Below are positions 47,956 through 54,912 of a DNA stretch of 64,000 nt, one piece after another; positions within the stretch are counted from its first letter, which is position 1; every line of letters begins with the position of its first letter. The notes below the pieces were generated by a model. It ran no database searches and was not told where the DNA came from. It saw only the letters and a program-made list of their open reading frames with translations. This DNA comes from a virus. A program made the translations under genes and the position numbers. Location: IMG/VR virus record IMGVR_UViG_3300043449_001609, positions 1-64,000 of that record. The stretch is one strand, 5' to 3'.

Positions 47956-48870
47956 TTACATCCCCAGCCCCGGCAAAGTTGCGATGATGGCGTCCACGCG
48001 CGCCTTGGTCTGGCGACGCAGCACGTTGTCCTCGCGCAGTGCAGCGGGGGTCACGTTGAACATGGCGTTGCGCAGCATGTCCGCGGCGGACTTCATCGTC
48101 GCGTCGTTGGTTATGTTGCACGTCTCCAGCAGGTTAATCATATCCAGCACGTTGTCCACGAGCGAGTCGCGGAACACCTTCTTATCCGTGTCGCCCAGAT
48201 AGTCGAGACGGTCGGACATGCGCTTGAGTGCGTCGTACACACGCTCCCATACGCTACGCATCGCACCCTCCAGCTGCGTGCGGTAGTACTCGGAGTAGTG
48301 CTTGGTCAGCGTGGCCTTGGCCTCGTTGCCGACGTCCACACGCCAGTCGCCAGCATCAGGCAGCGGGATGTAGTTCACCCGGAACCCGAACTTCTCACGC
48401 ACGGACTCGGATGACGGGTACTCGCCGCGCTTGAACAGCTCGCCCAGTCGCAGCTCCGCCTGCCCCACCTCCCAGTCATACGCTTGCACGAATGCCTCCA
48501 CGAGTCGCCAGAACTCCGCTTGCAGCGTGGTCATCTCGTTCTGGTAGGTGAAGAACGCAGCGCTGGGCAAGATGCGCAAGCCGCTGTCACTCCACGGCAT
48601 GGTGCTGGCGTAGGACGCCGTGCGCACGTTGGCTGCGAACTTGATGACCGCCTCCAGCTCCGGGCAGTCCCCGAGCAGCTTCTTGTTGACGTTGGCCACG
48701 CCACGCTTGGCGTTCTTGTTGTCGGTCACCTCGTTGCTCGCCTTCTTGTCGAGCTTCTTGCCCGTCCAGCACGAGATGGACAGCTCCACCAGCATGCTGC
48801 TCGTGCCGATACTCGGCACCGAGATTTCAGGGGCGTTGTTGGTAAAAGGGATCACTTGTGCAGTGTTCAT
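47956..48870 (-). CDS. Helical protein beside MoxR/VWA set (DUF3150-like position)
   Basis: 304 residues, largely alpha-helical: VREKFGFRVNYIPLPDAGDW in the middle, helices LEGAMRSVWERVYDALKRMS and RDSLVDNVLDMINLLETCN. In bacterial and phage gene sets a DUF3150-type protein often accompanies a MoxR ATPase and a VWA protein; size, fold type and order here agree, but I cannot confirm the domain. Likely the third component or substrate adaptor of that chaperone set. Confidence 0.62.
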   Translation of the reverse strand: MNTAQVIPFTNNAPEISVPSIGTSSMLVELSISCWTGKKLDKKASNEVTDNKNAKRGVANVNKKLLGDCPELEAVIKFAANVRTASYASTMPWSDSGLRILPSAAFFTYQNEMTTLQAEFWRLVEAFVQAYDWEVGQAELRLGELFKRGEYPSSESVREKFGFRVNYIPLPDAGDWRVDVGNEAKATLTKHYSEYYRTQLEGAMRSVWERVYDALKRMSDRLDYLGDTDKKVFRDSLVDNVLDMINLLETCNITNDATMKSAADMLRNAMFNVTPAALREDNVLRRQTKARVDAIIATLPGLGM

Positions 48871-48890
48871 CGCGTCAGTCCTCTTGGTTG

Positions 48891-48908
48891 TGTATACCGT
48901 GGTATACA
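48891..48908. promoter_or_regulatory. 18-bp palindrome, copy 4
   Basis: TGTATACCGTGGTATACA, 20 nt upstream of ATG 48870. The core (48892-48907) lies 48 bp downstream of the -10 of the promoter at 48956-48984. Confidence 0.92.
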
Positions 48909-48955
48909 GTTTGGGTAGTCATGAGCGGGCGGTCTTTTCCCAGCTCATGTTGCAC

Positions 48956-48984
48956 ATTATACACTCATATTACATTCAAGTCAA
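48956..48984 (-). promoter_or_regulatory. Sigma-70 promoter, near consensus
   Basis: Minus strand TTGACT (48979-48984), 17-bp spacer, TATAAT (48956-48961). The start site would be near 48949. A 7-bp inverted repeat (CATGAGC/GCTCATG) lies in the transcribed leader before the palindrome. This should drive the DUF3150-like gene, MoxR and VWA genes. Confidence 0.85.
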
Positions 48985-48987
48985 ATG

Positions 48988-49437
48988 TCACTCGTCCCCG
49001 ACGAAGCGGAGCTTGTGATCCTTCTTGGGCTTTTTCTCGGAGCACTTCACGCAGGCTCCATCGAGCTTGTACCGCATGTACGTGCCGCACGCCATGTGAT
49101 AGTCGCCCCGGAACACATCGCGCTGCGCCAGCCGCTTGTCTCTCGACTGCTGCTTGCTGCGCTCGCCAGCACACACCACGCAGGTGCGGCTGGACACGTA
49201 GCGGATGGTGCCCCCGCACTTGTCGCATGGCCGGGCCTCGTACGTCGTCAGGCGCAGCCGGCGGGCCTGCGCGCGCTTCTTCTTGTCGATGCGGGCCTCC
49301 TCGGTATCGCGTGCCTTGTAGGGTGCGTCGAGCGGTACGTCACGCTGTACACGCGACCACAGTGTGTTGATCGGGATGCCGGTGAACTCATGTACCCGGC
49401 GCAGTTTCTCGGCAGTGCTGTTTCTATCGCGTTTCAT
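48988..49437 (-). CDS. Double zinc-finger protein, paralogue of 43597-43851
   Basis: 149 residues; GGAGG 7 nt upstream and overlap with the upstream gene stop. The N-terminus RRVHEFTGIPINTLWSRVQR looks like a short HTH, then PLDAPY, then CDKCGGTIRYVSSRTCVVCA (two CxxC), and a second set CGTYMRYKLDGACVKCSEK. The first set parallels the 43597 protein. Highly basic. Nucleic-acid-binding function is likely; details unknown. Confidence 0.68.
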   Translation of the reverse strand: MKRDRNSTAEKLRRVHEFTGIPINTLWSRVQRDVPLDAPYKARDTEEARIDKKKRAQARRLRLTTYEARPCDKCGGTIRYVSSRTCVVCAGERSKQQSRDKRLAQRDVFRGDYHMACGTYMRYKLDGACVKCSEKKPKKDHKLRFVGDE

Positions 49438-49793
49438 CAGTATTCCTCCATCGTGTGGTAGTCATAGTTCATCGGTGGTGGTGGCGGCAGGTGTGGGGCA
49501 ATCCCGCTTGCTATCGCACGGTTTATGCCGTCCACCGCACCGAACTTGTACACAAGATCCATCGTTTGGTACGTCAGTGCGTACCGTGCGCCGTTCAGCA
49601 AGATGACGGCCAGCATCTGTACCCCCCGTACCTGCATTTTTGTGTCGACTTCGCGCAGCGTGATGCTAGATTCGTCCAGCGAGTGTTGAAGCAGCGTCAT
49701 GAGCTTTGCCGACCTGTCTATGTGGAACTCCCGCTGCATCTGGCGCTCGTAATCGCGGTTGCTGGGGTTGTTGATAGATGTACTTATCGCCAT
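49437..49793 (-). CDS. Phage protein, unknown function
   Basis: 118 residues, largely helical: NRDYERQMQREFHIDRSAKL, then strands (MQVRGVQMLAVILLNGARYA) and a Pro-rich region (HLPPPPPMNYDYH). The last codons supply GGAGG to the next gene. No family recognised. Belongs to the accessory operon of 49.4-50.9 kb. Confidence 0.55.
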   Translation of the reverse strand: MAISTSINNPSNRDYERQMQREFHIDRSAKLMTLLQHSLDESSITLREVDTKMQVRGVQMLAVILLNGARYALTYQTMDLVYKFGAVDGINRAIASGIAPHLPPPPPMNYDYHTMEEY

Positions 49794-50095
49794 ACACCAT
49801 CCCTCCCATCAAGTCCTATCAGCTCACGCAGAAACTTCACGCCTGTCTGTGTCGTGGGCTCGTGCGGATGCAGCTGGCTGTGTTGCTTGGATGTCGTCGG
49901 CCCCCACTTCTCGCCGTTCTCCAGCCAGTACTTGTTGGTCTGGTCGTAGGCAAACATCGGCCAGTGGTAGCCATAGCTGTACACCACGTAGTAGCTGCGC
50001 TCGCCGTGCTGTCGTATCTCCGCGAACGTGTTGTGCCCACGGAACGGTCGATGCTTCTGCACGTAAGGGCGTGCGTCCCGGTTATTTATCTTCAT
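49784..50095 (-). CDS. Small protein, partner of 50082 gene
   Basis: 103 residues. Contains RSYYVVYSYGYHWPMFAYDQ, WLENGEKWGPTTSKQHSQLH and KFLRELIGLDGR. The neighbouring 50082 protein shows similar elements in the same order (GGFYVVCLGSRADEREPYAR, VLRELLGWEP), so the two are probably diverged relatives. Overlaps both neighbours. Function unknown. Confidence 0.58.
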   Translation of the reverse strand: MKINNRDARPYVQKHRPFRGHNTFAEIRQHGERSYYVVYSYGYHWPMFAYDQTNKYWLENGEKWGPTTSKQHSQLHPHEPTTQTGVKFLRELIGLDGRDGVWR

Positions 50096-50585
50096 ATTTC
50101 ACCTCCGTGATTTCGTCGTGAATGGCCTGTGTCCACGTCATGCGCCCCGTTGTCGTGCCTGCGTATTGCAACGGCGGCGACTGGGGCGTGCCGTATGTCA
50201 GATAGTTTTTCAGGTGCGTCTGCCAGTCTGACGTTTTGGCAGGCTCCCAACCCAACAACTCACGCAACACATCAATGTCCATCGGCACTGTCGCCGTACC
50301 GGGGTGTGCGTCTTTTTTCGCTTGATTGCGGTTCGTATCAGCGGGGTGATACCCCTCCCGCTCCAACCACGCCCCGCTCGACTTGACGTACACATAGATG
50401 GGCTGGCGTGCGTACGGCTCGCGCTCATCCGCCCGCGACCCCAAGCACACCACGTAGAACCCCCCATACCACAGGCCACAGTGCTCGGTGCTCCGGTACT
50501 CCATGCGGTGGTGCGTGTAGATATGCGCATTGCGCGGGCTGCGCAGCTGCTTGCGGATCGACCGCGGCTCTCGGTTCTTGTTCAC
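50082..50585 (-). CDS. Phage protein, relative of 49784 gene
   Basis: 167 residues from GTG 50585 (GGAGG 6 nt upstream). RNAHIYTHHRMEYRSTEHCG then YGGFYVVCLGSRADEREPYA and PIYVYVKSSGAWL are strand-rich and resemble the core of the next gene; MDIDVLRELLGWEPAKTSDW follows. It overlaps the upstream stop. No catalytic motif seen. Confidence 0.58.
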   Translation of the reverse strand: MNKNREPRSIRKQLRSPRNAHIYTHHRMEYRSTEHCGLWYGGFYVVCLGSRADEREPYARQPIYVYVKSSGAWLEREGYHPADTNRNQAKKDAHPGTATVPMDIDVLRELLGWEPAKTSDWQTHLKNYLTYGTPQSPPLQYAGTTTGRMTWTQAIHDEITEVKYEDK

Positions 50586-50887
50586 AGCACGCCTCCCGCT
50601 TCGCCCTCGGACACGTAACCTGCGACCACCGCGCGCACCAGTGCGTGCTGCCAGTATGCAGGCACACCACGCTTGGACTTGCTGAACTCAGCTATGTCAT
50701 ACGCCCATACCCGGCGCACAGAACCGCTACGTCTGTTCTTCGCCACCAGCTGATGCGGCATCGTCAAGTTGTTGGGCTCCTCGGCTATGTGCACGAACAA
50801 CTCGTGCCCACCGAACTCCCCGAGCCCCTTGCACTGTGCGCAGTTGTCCTCGTGGTCCCACCAGCCCCAGTTCTCATCTCTTTTCAT
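50582..50887 (-). CDS. Small zinc-knuckle protein
   Basis: 101 residues from ATG 50887 (GGAGGG upstream), 18 nt after the palindrome. WGWWDHEDNCAQCKGLGEFG has a CxxC; then LFVHIAEEPNNLTMPHQLVA. An upstream ATG 50968 in the same frame would encode an N-terminal extension reading through the palindrome (MYTTVYT); see findings. Strand/helix mixture; no family recognised. Confidence 0.58.
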   Translation of the reverse strand: MKRDENWGWWDHEDNCAQCKGLGEFGGHELFVHIAEEPNNLTMPHQLVAKNRRSGSVRRVWAYDIAEFSKSKRGVPAYWQHALVRAVVAGYVSEGEAGGVL

Positions 50888-50904
50888 ACGCCCTCCAGTT
50901 GTTG

Positions 50905-50922
50905 TGTATACCGTGGTATACA
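50905..50922. promoter_or_regulatory. 18-bp palindrome, copy 5
   Basis: TGTATACCGTGGTATACA, 17 nt upstream of ATG 50887 with GGAGGG between. It lies inside a possible extended reading frame of the downstream gene. Confidence 0.92.
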
Positions 50923-50964
50923 TACTTGATAAAATTCTTGCGTGGTGCTTCGCCCACTCAGGTG

Positions 50965-51147
50965 TCATAGTCGCCTCCGCTTGCGCAGCTCCCACTCCAC
51001 CAACGCAGTGCGGCGCTCCAGCCACTCGTTGCCCTCCGGTGCACGGCGGCACGTTTCCAGAAGCAGCAGACGGTGCATGGCCTCCAACATGTTGTTGCTT
51101 TCCTGCCTGAGCCGTATCGCTTGTAGCTTCACATGTTCAGGTGTCAC
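50965..51147 (-). CDS. Small RRR-tail protein A
   Basis: 60 residues. MTPEHVKLQAIRLRQESNN, then LEAMHRLLLLETCRRAPEGN and the end TALVEWELRKRRRL. It shares the pattern (T/S-P-E, IR-x-RQ, R-x-L, E-x-RRR) with the next two genes, so this is a small paralogous set. Start overlaps the upstream gene stop. Function unknown. Confidence 0.6.
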   Translation of the reverse strand: MTPEHVKLQAIRLRQESNNMLEAMHRLLLLETCRRAPEGNEWLERRTALVEWELRKRRRL

Positions 51148-51380
51148 GGCTTCAACCTCCGCCTGCGCATCTCTGCATATTCCACGTCGCGCTCCATACG
51201 CAAGCGTGCAAAGCCTACCGGGCTTAGGTGGCTCTGCCCCTCGTTCTCGGCGATGGCGTCCACACCCATCCGGTGCAACTCTATGAGTGCGGTGTCGCTA
51301 TGCTGACGTATGCGGATCGCGTACTTCTTCCTCCGCTCCGGTGTGGAGGTCATGTCGACGTCGCTCATGGGAAATCTCAT
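51144..51380 (-). CDS. Small RRR-tail protein B
   Basis: 78 residues from ATG 51380 (overlaps the upstream stop; AAGG near). TPERRKKYAIRIRQHSDTAL, then LHRMGVDAIAENEGQSHLSP and DVEYAEMRRRRLKP. Paralogous to its two neighbours. Probably a small helical regulatory or host-interaction peptide. Confidence 0.6.
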   Translation of the reverse strand: MRFPMSDVDMTSTPERRKKYAIRIRQHSDTALIELHRMGVDAIAENEGQSHLSPVGFARLRMERDVEYAEMRRRRLKP

Positions 51381-51646
51381 ACCTTCATCCTCCGCCGCTT
51401 CATCTCCGCCAGCGACACCTGTGCGTCCTTGACATACCGCAGGTTGGTGGTAAACGGGCTAGATTGAGCTTTCTTGATGGCATCACGAGCGAACTCGCGA
51501 GCGAACTCACGATCTGACATGTAGCACGCTTTGACCTGACGGTTGTCCATGTGACGCAGTGCTATGGCATACAGCTTGAGGGGTTCTGCGTCCGTGCCCG
51601 GTATCGACGCTGCCCGTATCGACATTTCCCAGAAGTCGTCTCTCAT
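51377..51646 (-). CDS. Small RRR-tail protein C
   Basis: 89 residues from ATG 51646, which overlaps the stop of the membrane microprotein upstream. LKLYAIALRHMDNRQVKACY, DREFAREFARDAIKKAQSSP and VKDAQVSLAEMKRRRMKV. The end matches paralogues A and B. Longer frames upstream exist but lack a better start. Confidence 0.6.
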   Translation of the reverse strand: MRDDFWEMSIRAASIPGTDAEPLKLYAIALRHMDNRQVKACYMSDREFAREFARDAIKKAQSSPFTTNLRYVKDAQVSLAEMKRRRMKV

Positions 51647-51819
51647 TGATGCCAGTTCCTCATCTCCTCCGGGCTCAGCTGATAGCACTCGTACGAGTGC
51701 AGCACGCCCTTGCTGTCCACGTAACGCTCGCCACACCCTGTTGCCCACATGAACAGGATATAGGCAATCAACAAGCCCATGATGAGGCAGGCAAAAAACG
51801 CTTTCAATATGTCCAGCAT
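51643..51819 (-). CDS. 58-residue single-span membrane protein
   Basis: ATG 51819 with AGGAGG 5 nt upstream, 14 nt after the palindrome; its TGA overlaps the next ATG. MLDILKAFFACLIMGLLIAY, then ILFMWATGCGERYVDSK: a membrane segment followed by a soluble tail (CYQLSPEEMRNWHQ). Candidate membrane-anchored early protein; a superinfection-exclusion role is possible but not shown. Confidence 0.65.
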   Translation of the reverse strand: MLDILKAFFACLIMGLLIAYILFMWATGCGERYVDSKGVLHSYECYQLSPEEMRNWHQ

Positions 51820-51831
51820 GTCATCCTCCTG

Positions 51832-51849
51832 TGTATACCGTGGTATACA
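51832..51849. promoter_or_regulatory. 18-bp palindrome, copy 6
   Basis: TGTATACCGTGGTATACA, 13 nt upstream of ATG 51819 with AGGAGG between. Confidence 0.92.
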
Positions 51850-51855
51850 GTTGTT

Positions 51856-52599
51856 TCATACACACTCGTACGGGTTAGCTTTCAACGCGCGAATGCGAAC
51901 GCACCTGCGGCGTATCCGGTTGGCGTAGTCGAGCAGCTTCTGTTTCACTTCCTCGTGCATGACCACACGGAACGGAATGCCGTTGAGCTGGCGATAGCGC
52001 TTGTACTCCTCCACGATGGGCCGGCATTCTTCTACACGAATATCGTATATCTCATCACGCAGTGACTCTATTTCCTGCTGTGCCTTGTCCTTGATGCTGT
52101 CTGCATACGCATCCTCGGCCCACGATTGTGCGTTGTGGTTGGCTGCGTATGCGGCTTCACGCAGGTCGTCGGTCCTGTCTCTGAAGTATGCGACCACGCC
52201 GGAGCACTCGCTGTGCCGCGCCACGGGCACGAAGAACCCACTGACCTTGACCACGGCAGCCTCCACGGTAGCATCACCGTCCACGTCCGCACCGTGGCGC
52301 TCCAGTATGCGCTTCAGATCGACTTCGTCATCCTTCTCCACGTGCCGCCATGGCCAGTCGTCGTCTTGCAAGTACAGCTCACCGCGCTCGCCGCGGCTCA
52401 CGGGGTACGTGTCCCGGTTACTGTACGGGCTGAACAGATATGTACGCACGCTGCGCCACGATGTGTCATCGTCCGGCCTTCCCCACACCGCGTTGTTGCT
52501 CCGCGTGACCGCTGCGTACTCCTTGTAGAAGGCAAGCCGCGCCTTGGCGCTGTACATCATCGCCTGCACGTTGGGTCTAGGGGGATTTTTGTATGCCAT
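51856..52599 (-). CDS. Phage protein, helical, unknown function
   Basis: 247 residues from ATG 52599 (GGAG 8 nt upstream). N-terminal KNPPRPNVQAMMYSAKARLA, a strand-rich middle (DDDWPWRHVEKDDEV) and a C-terminal coiled coil (IKDKAQQEIESLRDEIYDIR). Overlaps the upstream 52577 gene by 23 nt. No motif recognised. Confidence 0.57.
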   Translation of the reverse strand: MAYKNPPRPNVQAMMYSAKARLAFYKEYAAVTRSNNAVWGRPDDDTSWRSVRTYLFSPYSNRDTYPVSRGERGELYLQDDDWPWRHVEKDDEVDLKRILERHGADVDGDATVEAAVVKVSGFFVPVARHSECSGVVAYFRDRTDDLREAAYAANHNAQSWAEDAYADSIKDKAQQEIESLRDEIYDIRVEECRPIVEEYKRYRQLNGIPFRVVMHEEVKQKLLDYANRIRRRCVRIRALKANPYECV

Positions 52600-52762
52600 G
52601 TGTCTCTCTCCAGTTGTCACAGGGTTTTTGGGACAAGTAGTGCGCCTCGGTGCGCGCTTGCTTCAGCAACGCCAGCACCAGCTCCGCCTCCACGCGGTCG
52701 TGAAACTCCGCCACGGTGTATGTGTCCTTGCACTTGCCGACACGTTGTAGATACAGCTTCAT
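52577..52762 (-). CDS. Small protein, DUF-like early gene
   Basis: 61 residues from ATG 52762, overlapping the NinX-like stop (ATGA). KLYLQRVGKCKDTYTVAEFH then AELVLALLKQARTEAHYLSQ. Looks like a small alpha/beta protein. Cotranscribed with the NinX-like gene. Function unknown. Confidence 0.57.
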   Translation of the reverse strand: MKLYLQRVGKCKDTYTVAEFHDRVEAELVLALLKQARTEAHYLSQKPCDNWRETHGIQKSP

Positions 52763-53106
52763 GCGCACAATTCCTCCGGTATATTCACCTCGTCACCGAG
52801 TTTGGACGCGACGTAGCAGCGCATGGCTGCGATGAGGGGGGTGGGGGCACCGTGCCATTCGCCGTAGTAGGCGTACCACTCGGCTGAGTCTGGGTCTGGG
52901 TCTATGTTGATTCGCTCCCGCTCGATGATCGGGCCGGCTTGGTTCCAGCTGGATGACCAGCGGTACAGGTACTCGCCGTTCTTGACCACGTGCTTGCGCT
53001 GATCCCTCCAGTCTGACACACCGAATCGTGTCGCCTCCGGGTCTTCAATGGTTGTTACCGCCCAATCCAACGCAATATCCGCCAACTCACTCACCTTAAT
53101 CTGCAT
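52759..53106 (-). CDS. NinX/DUF2591-like early protein
   Basis: 115 residues. IKVSELADIALDWAVTTIED, then FGVSDWRDQR, INIDPDPDSAEWYAYYGEWH and PTPLIAAMRCYVASKLGDEV, ending VNIPEEL: the standard order of the P22 NinX/DUF2591 family, including V-S-E-L at the start and V-x-(V/I)-P-E-E-L at the end. The biochemical function of this family is not known. It often lies in early or nin-type operons. Confidence 0.85.
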   Translation of the reverse strand: MQIKVSELADIALDWAVTTIEDPEATRFGVSDWRDQRKHVVKNGEYLYRWSSSWNQAGPIIERERINIDPDPDSAEWYAYYGEWHGAPTPLIAAMRCYVASKLGDEVNIPEELCA

Positions 53107-53374
53107 TTACATATCCTCCCACCAGCGCACGCTGGTATGCTGTTTGAAAACGCTTCGGACTATCCGCAGCCACTTCATCTGACCACATGTACTCGGTCAC
53201 CTTCTCGCCGCGCACCTGTCGGTGCACATACAGCCGGTGCACCACAGGCGAGACTTTGCAGTCCATCAGGGACAACCTCATGCCGCGCCACTTGCCGAGT
53301 GACGTCAACGGATACACGACCTCGTCGGCATCCGGACCACGCACATCTCCCCAAGACAACCCATACACGGTCAC
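53096..53374 (-). CDS. Phage early protein, unknown function
   Basis: 92 residues from GTG 53374 (GGAGG 7 nt upstream; GTGA overlap). VTVYGLSWGDVRGPDADEVV, KWRGMRLSLMDCKVSPVVHR and PKRFQTAYQRALVGG. Strand-rich followed by a helix; no family recognised. In the accessory operon of 51.8-54.5 kb. Confidence 0.57.
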   Translation of the reverse strand: MTVYGLSWGDVRGPDADEVVYPLTSLGKWRGMRLSLMDCKVSPVVHRLYVHRQVRGEKVTEYMWSDEVAADSPKRFQTAYQRALVGGYVNAD

Positions 53375-53742
53375 GACACTTCCTCCGTCAACCACTGGTT
53401 GAACGACTGCACGATGAGTTCCTTGATGTTGTTCCTGTCCTTGCCTGACACCTTGATGTTGATGCCAAACACCAGCGACGCACGCACCGTGACCACGTGG
53501 TCAGTCCAGCCATCGTAGTATCCGTGCGTGTCCATGTGGTGGAAGTGTGTGCGGAACATCAGCTTCTCCGGCGTGCTGTCGTCGTCCAGCACCGTGCCCA
53601 GATCGAAGCCGCTACCCTTGGGTGCCGAGTCCATATGCGTGAGCAGTGACTCGTTGTGTTTCTTCACCCACTCGTGCCTGTCATTCTTCCGCGAGTTCTC
53701 GATAGCCAGCAGCAGGCTGGCGATCTTGTTTGCTCTTTTCAT
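53371..53742 (-). CDS. Phage early protein, unknown function
   Basis: 123 residues, AAGGAGG 8 nt upstream. KIASLLLAIENSRKNDRHEW, then a strand-rich central region (MFRTHFHHMDTHGYYDGWTD, VVTVRASLVFGINIKVSG) and a C-terminal helix. His-rich centre could bind metal. Not a named family to my knowledge. Confidence 0.57.
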   Translation of the reverse strand: MKRANKIASLLLAIENSRKNDRHEWVKKHNESLLTHMDSAPKGSGFDLGTVLDDDSTPEKLMFRTHFHHMDTHGYYDGWTDHVVTVRASLVFGINIKVSGKDRNNIKELIVQSFNQWLTEEVS

Positions 53743-53745
53743 GTG

Positions 53746-54174
53746 TCAGTCCTCCTTCTCGCTGTCGCGAGTATGCGAGAGCAGCACCCGCTCGATGCGG
53801 CGCATCTGCGCTCCCGTGATGTTGAGCCAGTGTGTTTCCCGGTCGCCGTTTTTTATCTGCATCGTGAACGTGTGGTCGATCTTGTAGGTGGTTGGGGAGA
53901 GCACCATGAGCTGGTGCTCCATGTACTGCCGGGTGTACCGCGTGGCCTTGATCTTCTCCAGCCGGCGCTTGGGTGCGATGTTGGGGTCATACTCGCGCAG
54001 CAGCTCGCCGTTCTTCATCAGGAACACCGGCTCATTCGCTATGCGACCGTAACCGCGCCGTGAGTCACGCACGTAGGAGACGAACTCCTTCTCTGCACGC
54101 TCCCGGCTGGGGCCGGTGTGCACCGTGCCGATGCTTCCGGCGATGACGAGGTATTCGTTGGGGTGTCGTTTCAT
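53746..54174 (-). CDS. Phage early protein, unknown function
   Basis: 142 residues from ATG 54174 (AAGGAG 7 nt upstream). EYLVIAGSIGTVHTGPSRER, then FVSYVRDSRRGYGRIANEPV and IAPKRRLEKIKATRYTRQYM, LSPTTYKIDHTFTMQIKNGD. Basic and alpha/beta. The end codons supply the GGAGG of the next gene. Function unknown. Confidence 0.57.
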   Translation of the reverse strand: MKRHPNEYLVIAGSIGTVHTGPSRERAEKEFVSYVRDSRRGYGRIANEPVFLMKNGELLREYDPNIAPKRRLEKIKATRYTRQYMEHQLMVLSPTTYKIDHTFTMQIKNGDRETHWLNITGAQMRRIERVLLSHTRDSEKED

Positions 54175-54500
54175 TTTTTGGCTCCTTGGAGCACCAGCTC
54201 CCACAGCGCACCGACTTTTGTGCAGCCAAGCGGCGTGAACTCGATATGTCCCTCGGCCGTGCCGAAGGATAAGTAGCCCCGGATCGTGAAGCCGCGCACC
54301 TTGCACGCAGCTGGAACCGACCAGTAGCTGTCGCTGTAGCCTGTGGCGTAGCACGTGCGGCGCAAGTTGGTGTCCCTGATCGGGCAGTTCTGCACCTTGG
54401 CATAAGGTCCGAGACAGTCGAAGGGTCCGCCGGGGCGCCAGCCGATGGCGCCGTTGTCGAAGTGGAAAGGTTCGCGAGCGACGAAGCGTTGAAGTCCCAT
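54171..54500 (-). CDS. Phage early protein, unknown function
   Basis: 109 residues, AAAGGAG 6 nt upstream, 13 nt after the palindrome at 54513. FHFDNGAIGWRPGGPFDCLG, then AACKVRGFTIRGYLSFGTAE and ALWELVLQGAKK. Strand-rich with four scattered cysteines. Ends in an overlap with the next gene. Confidence 0.57.
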   Translation of the reverse strand: MGLQRFVAREPFHFDNGAIGWRPGGPFDCLGPYAKVQNCPIRDTNLRRTCYATGYSDSYWSVPAACKVRGFTIRGYLSFGTAEGHIEFTPLGCTKVGALWELVLQGAKK

Positions 54501-54512
54501 GTTTTGCTCCTT

Positions 54513-54530
54513 TGTATACCGCGGTATACA
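54513..54530. promoter_or_regulatory. 18-bp palindrome, copy 7
   Basis: TGTATACCGCGGTATACA, perfect, 12 nt upstream of ATG 54500. Confidence 0.92.
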
Positions 54531-54650
54531 GGTTGTCAGTGGTTGCTGTTTGGCCCCGTTGTACGGGCGGTATACAGGTTGTGGTCGGGTTTTGGCACGG
54601 GGAGAGGGAGAGTTGCCCTCAAAGCCGTGCGAGAAGGCACCTGTGGTGGC
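54531..54650. other. Intergenic gap between 54500 and 54651
   Basis: About 120 bp with the degenerate palindrome and no ORF with a ribosome-binding site. No clear promoter on either strand. Its minus-strand sequence forms the leader of the gene starting at 54500. Confidence 0.5.
54560..54576. promoter_or_regulatory. Degenerate palindrome copy
   Basis: TGTACGGGCGGTATACA: right arm GGTATACA intact, left arm altered. On the minus strand the context CAACCTGTATACCGC is the same as at copy 7, 46 bp away, so this is probably a duplicated, decayed copy. Confidence 0.6.
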
Positions 54651-54893
54651 TCAGGGGAAGCGTATGTAGAGCACCGTGTGCTCCCCTACCGGGTACACCG
54701 TGCAGCCGCTCTCGTCGCACGTGGCGACGTCACGGGCGCTGGCGAAGCCGGCCCACTGTTTGGCCCTGCGGATCAGGGCTTTCTCCGTGATCCCGTGCGG
54801 TAGTGGCTCGTGCTTGCGGGTGCGGATCACCACGTCGCCGCGACGCGTGGCCAACGTGAAGCTGGCAGTCTTGTGTTCGATTGCTTTTGGCAT
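54651..54893 (-). CDS. Phage early protein, unknown function
   Basis: 80 residues from ATG 54893 with AGAGGACCAGACC leader. SFTLATRRGDVVIRTRKHEP, then ITEKALIRRAKQWAGFASAR and CTVYPVGEHTVLYIRFP. Alpha/beta mixture, basic. First gene after the promoter at 54978-55006 and palindrome copy 8, hence probably among the earliest transcribed. Confidence 0.62.
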   Translation of the reverse strand: MPKAIEHKTASFTLATRRGDVVIRTRKHEPLPHGITEKALIRRAKQWAGFASARDVATCDESGCTVYPVGEHTVLYIRFP

Positions 54894-54912
54894 GGTCTGG
54901 TCCTCTTGGTTG

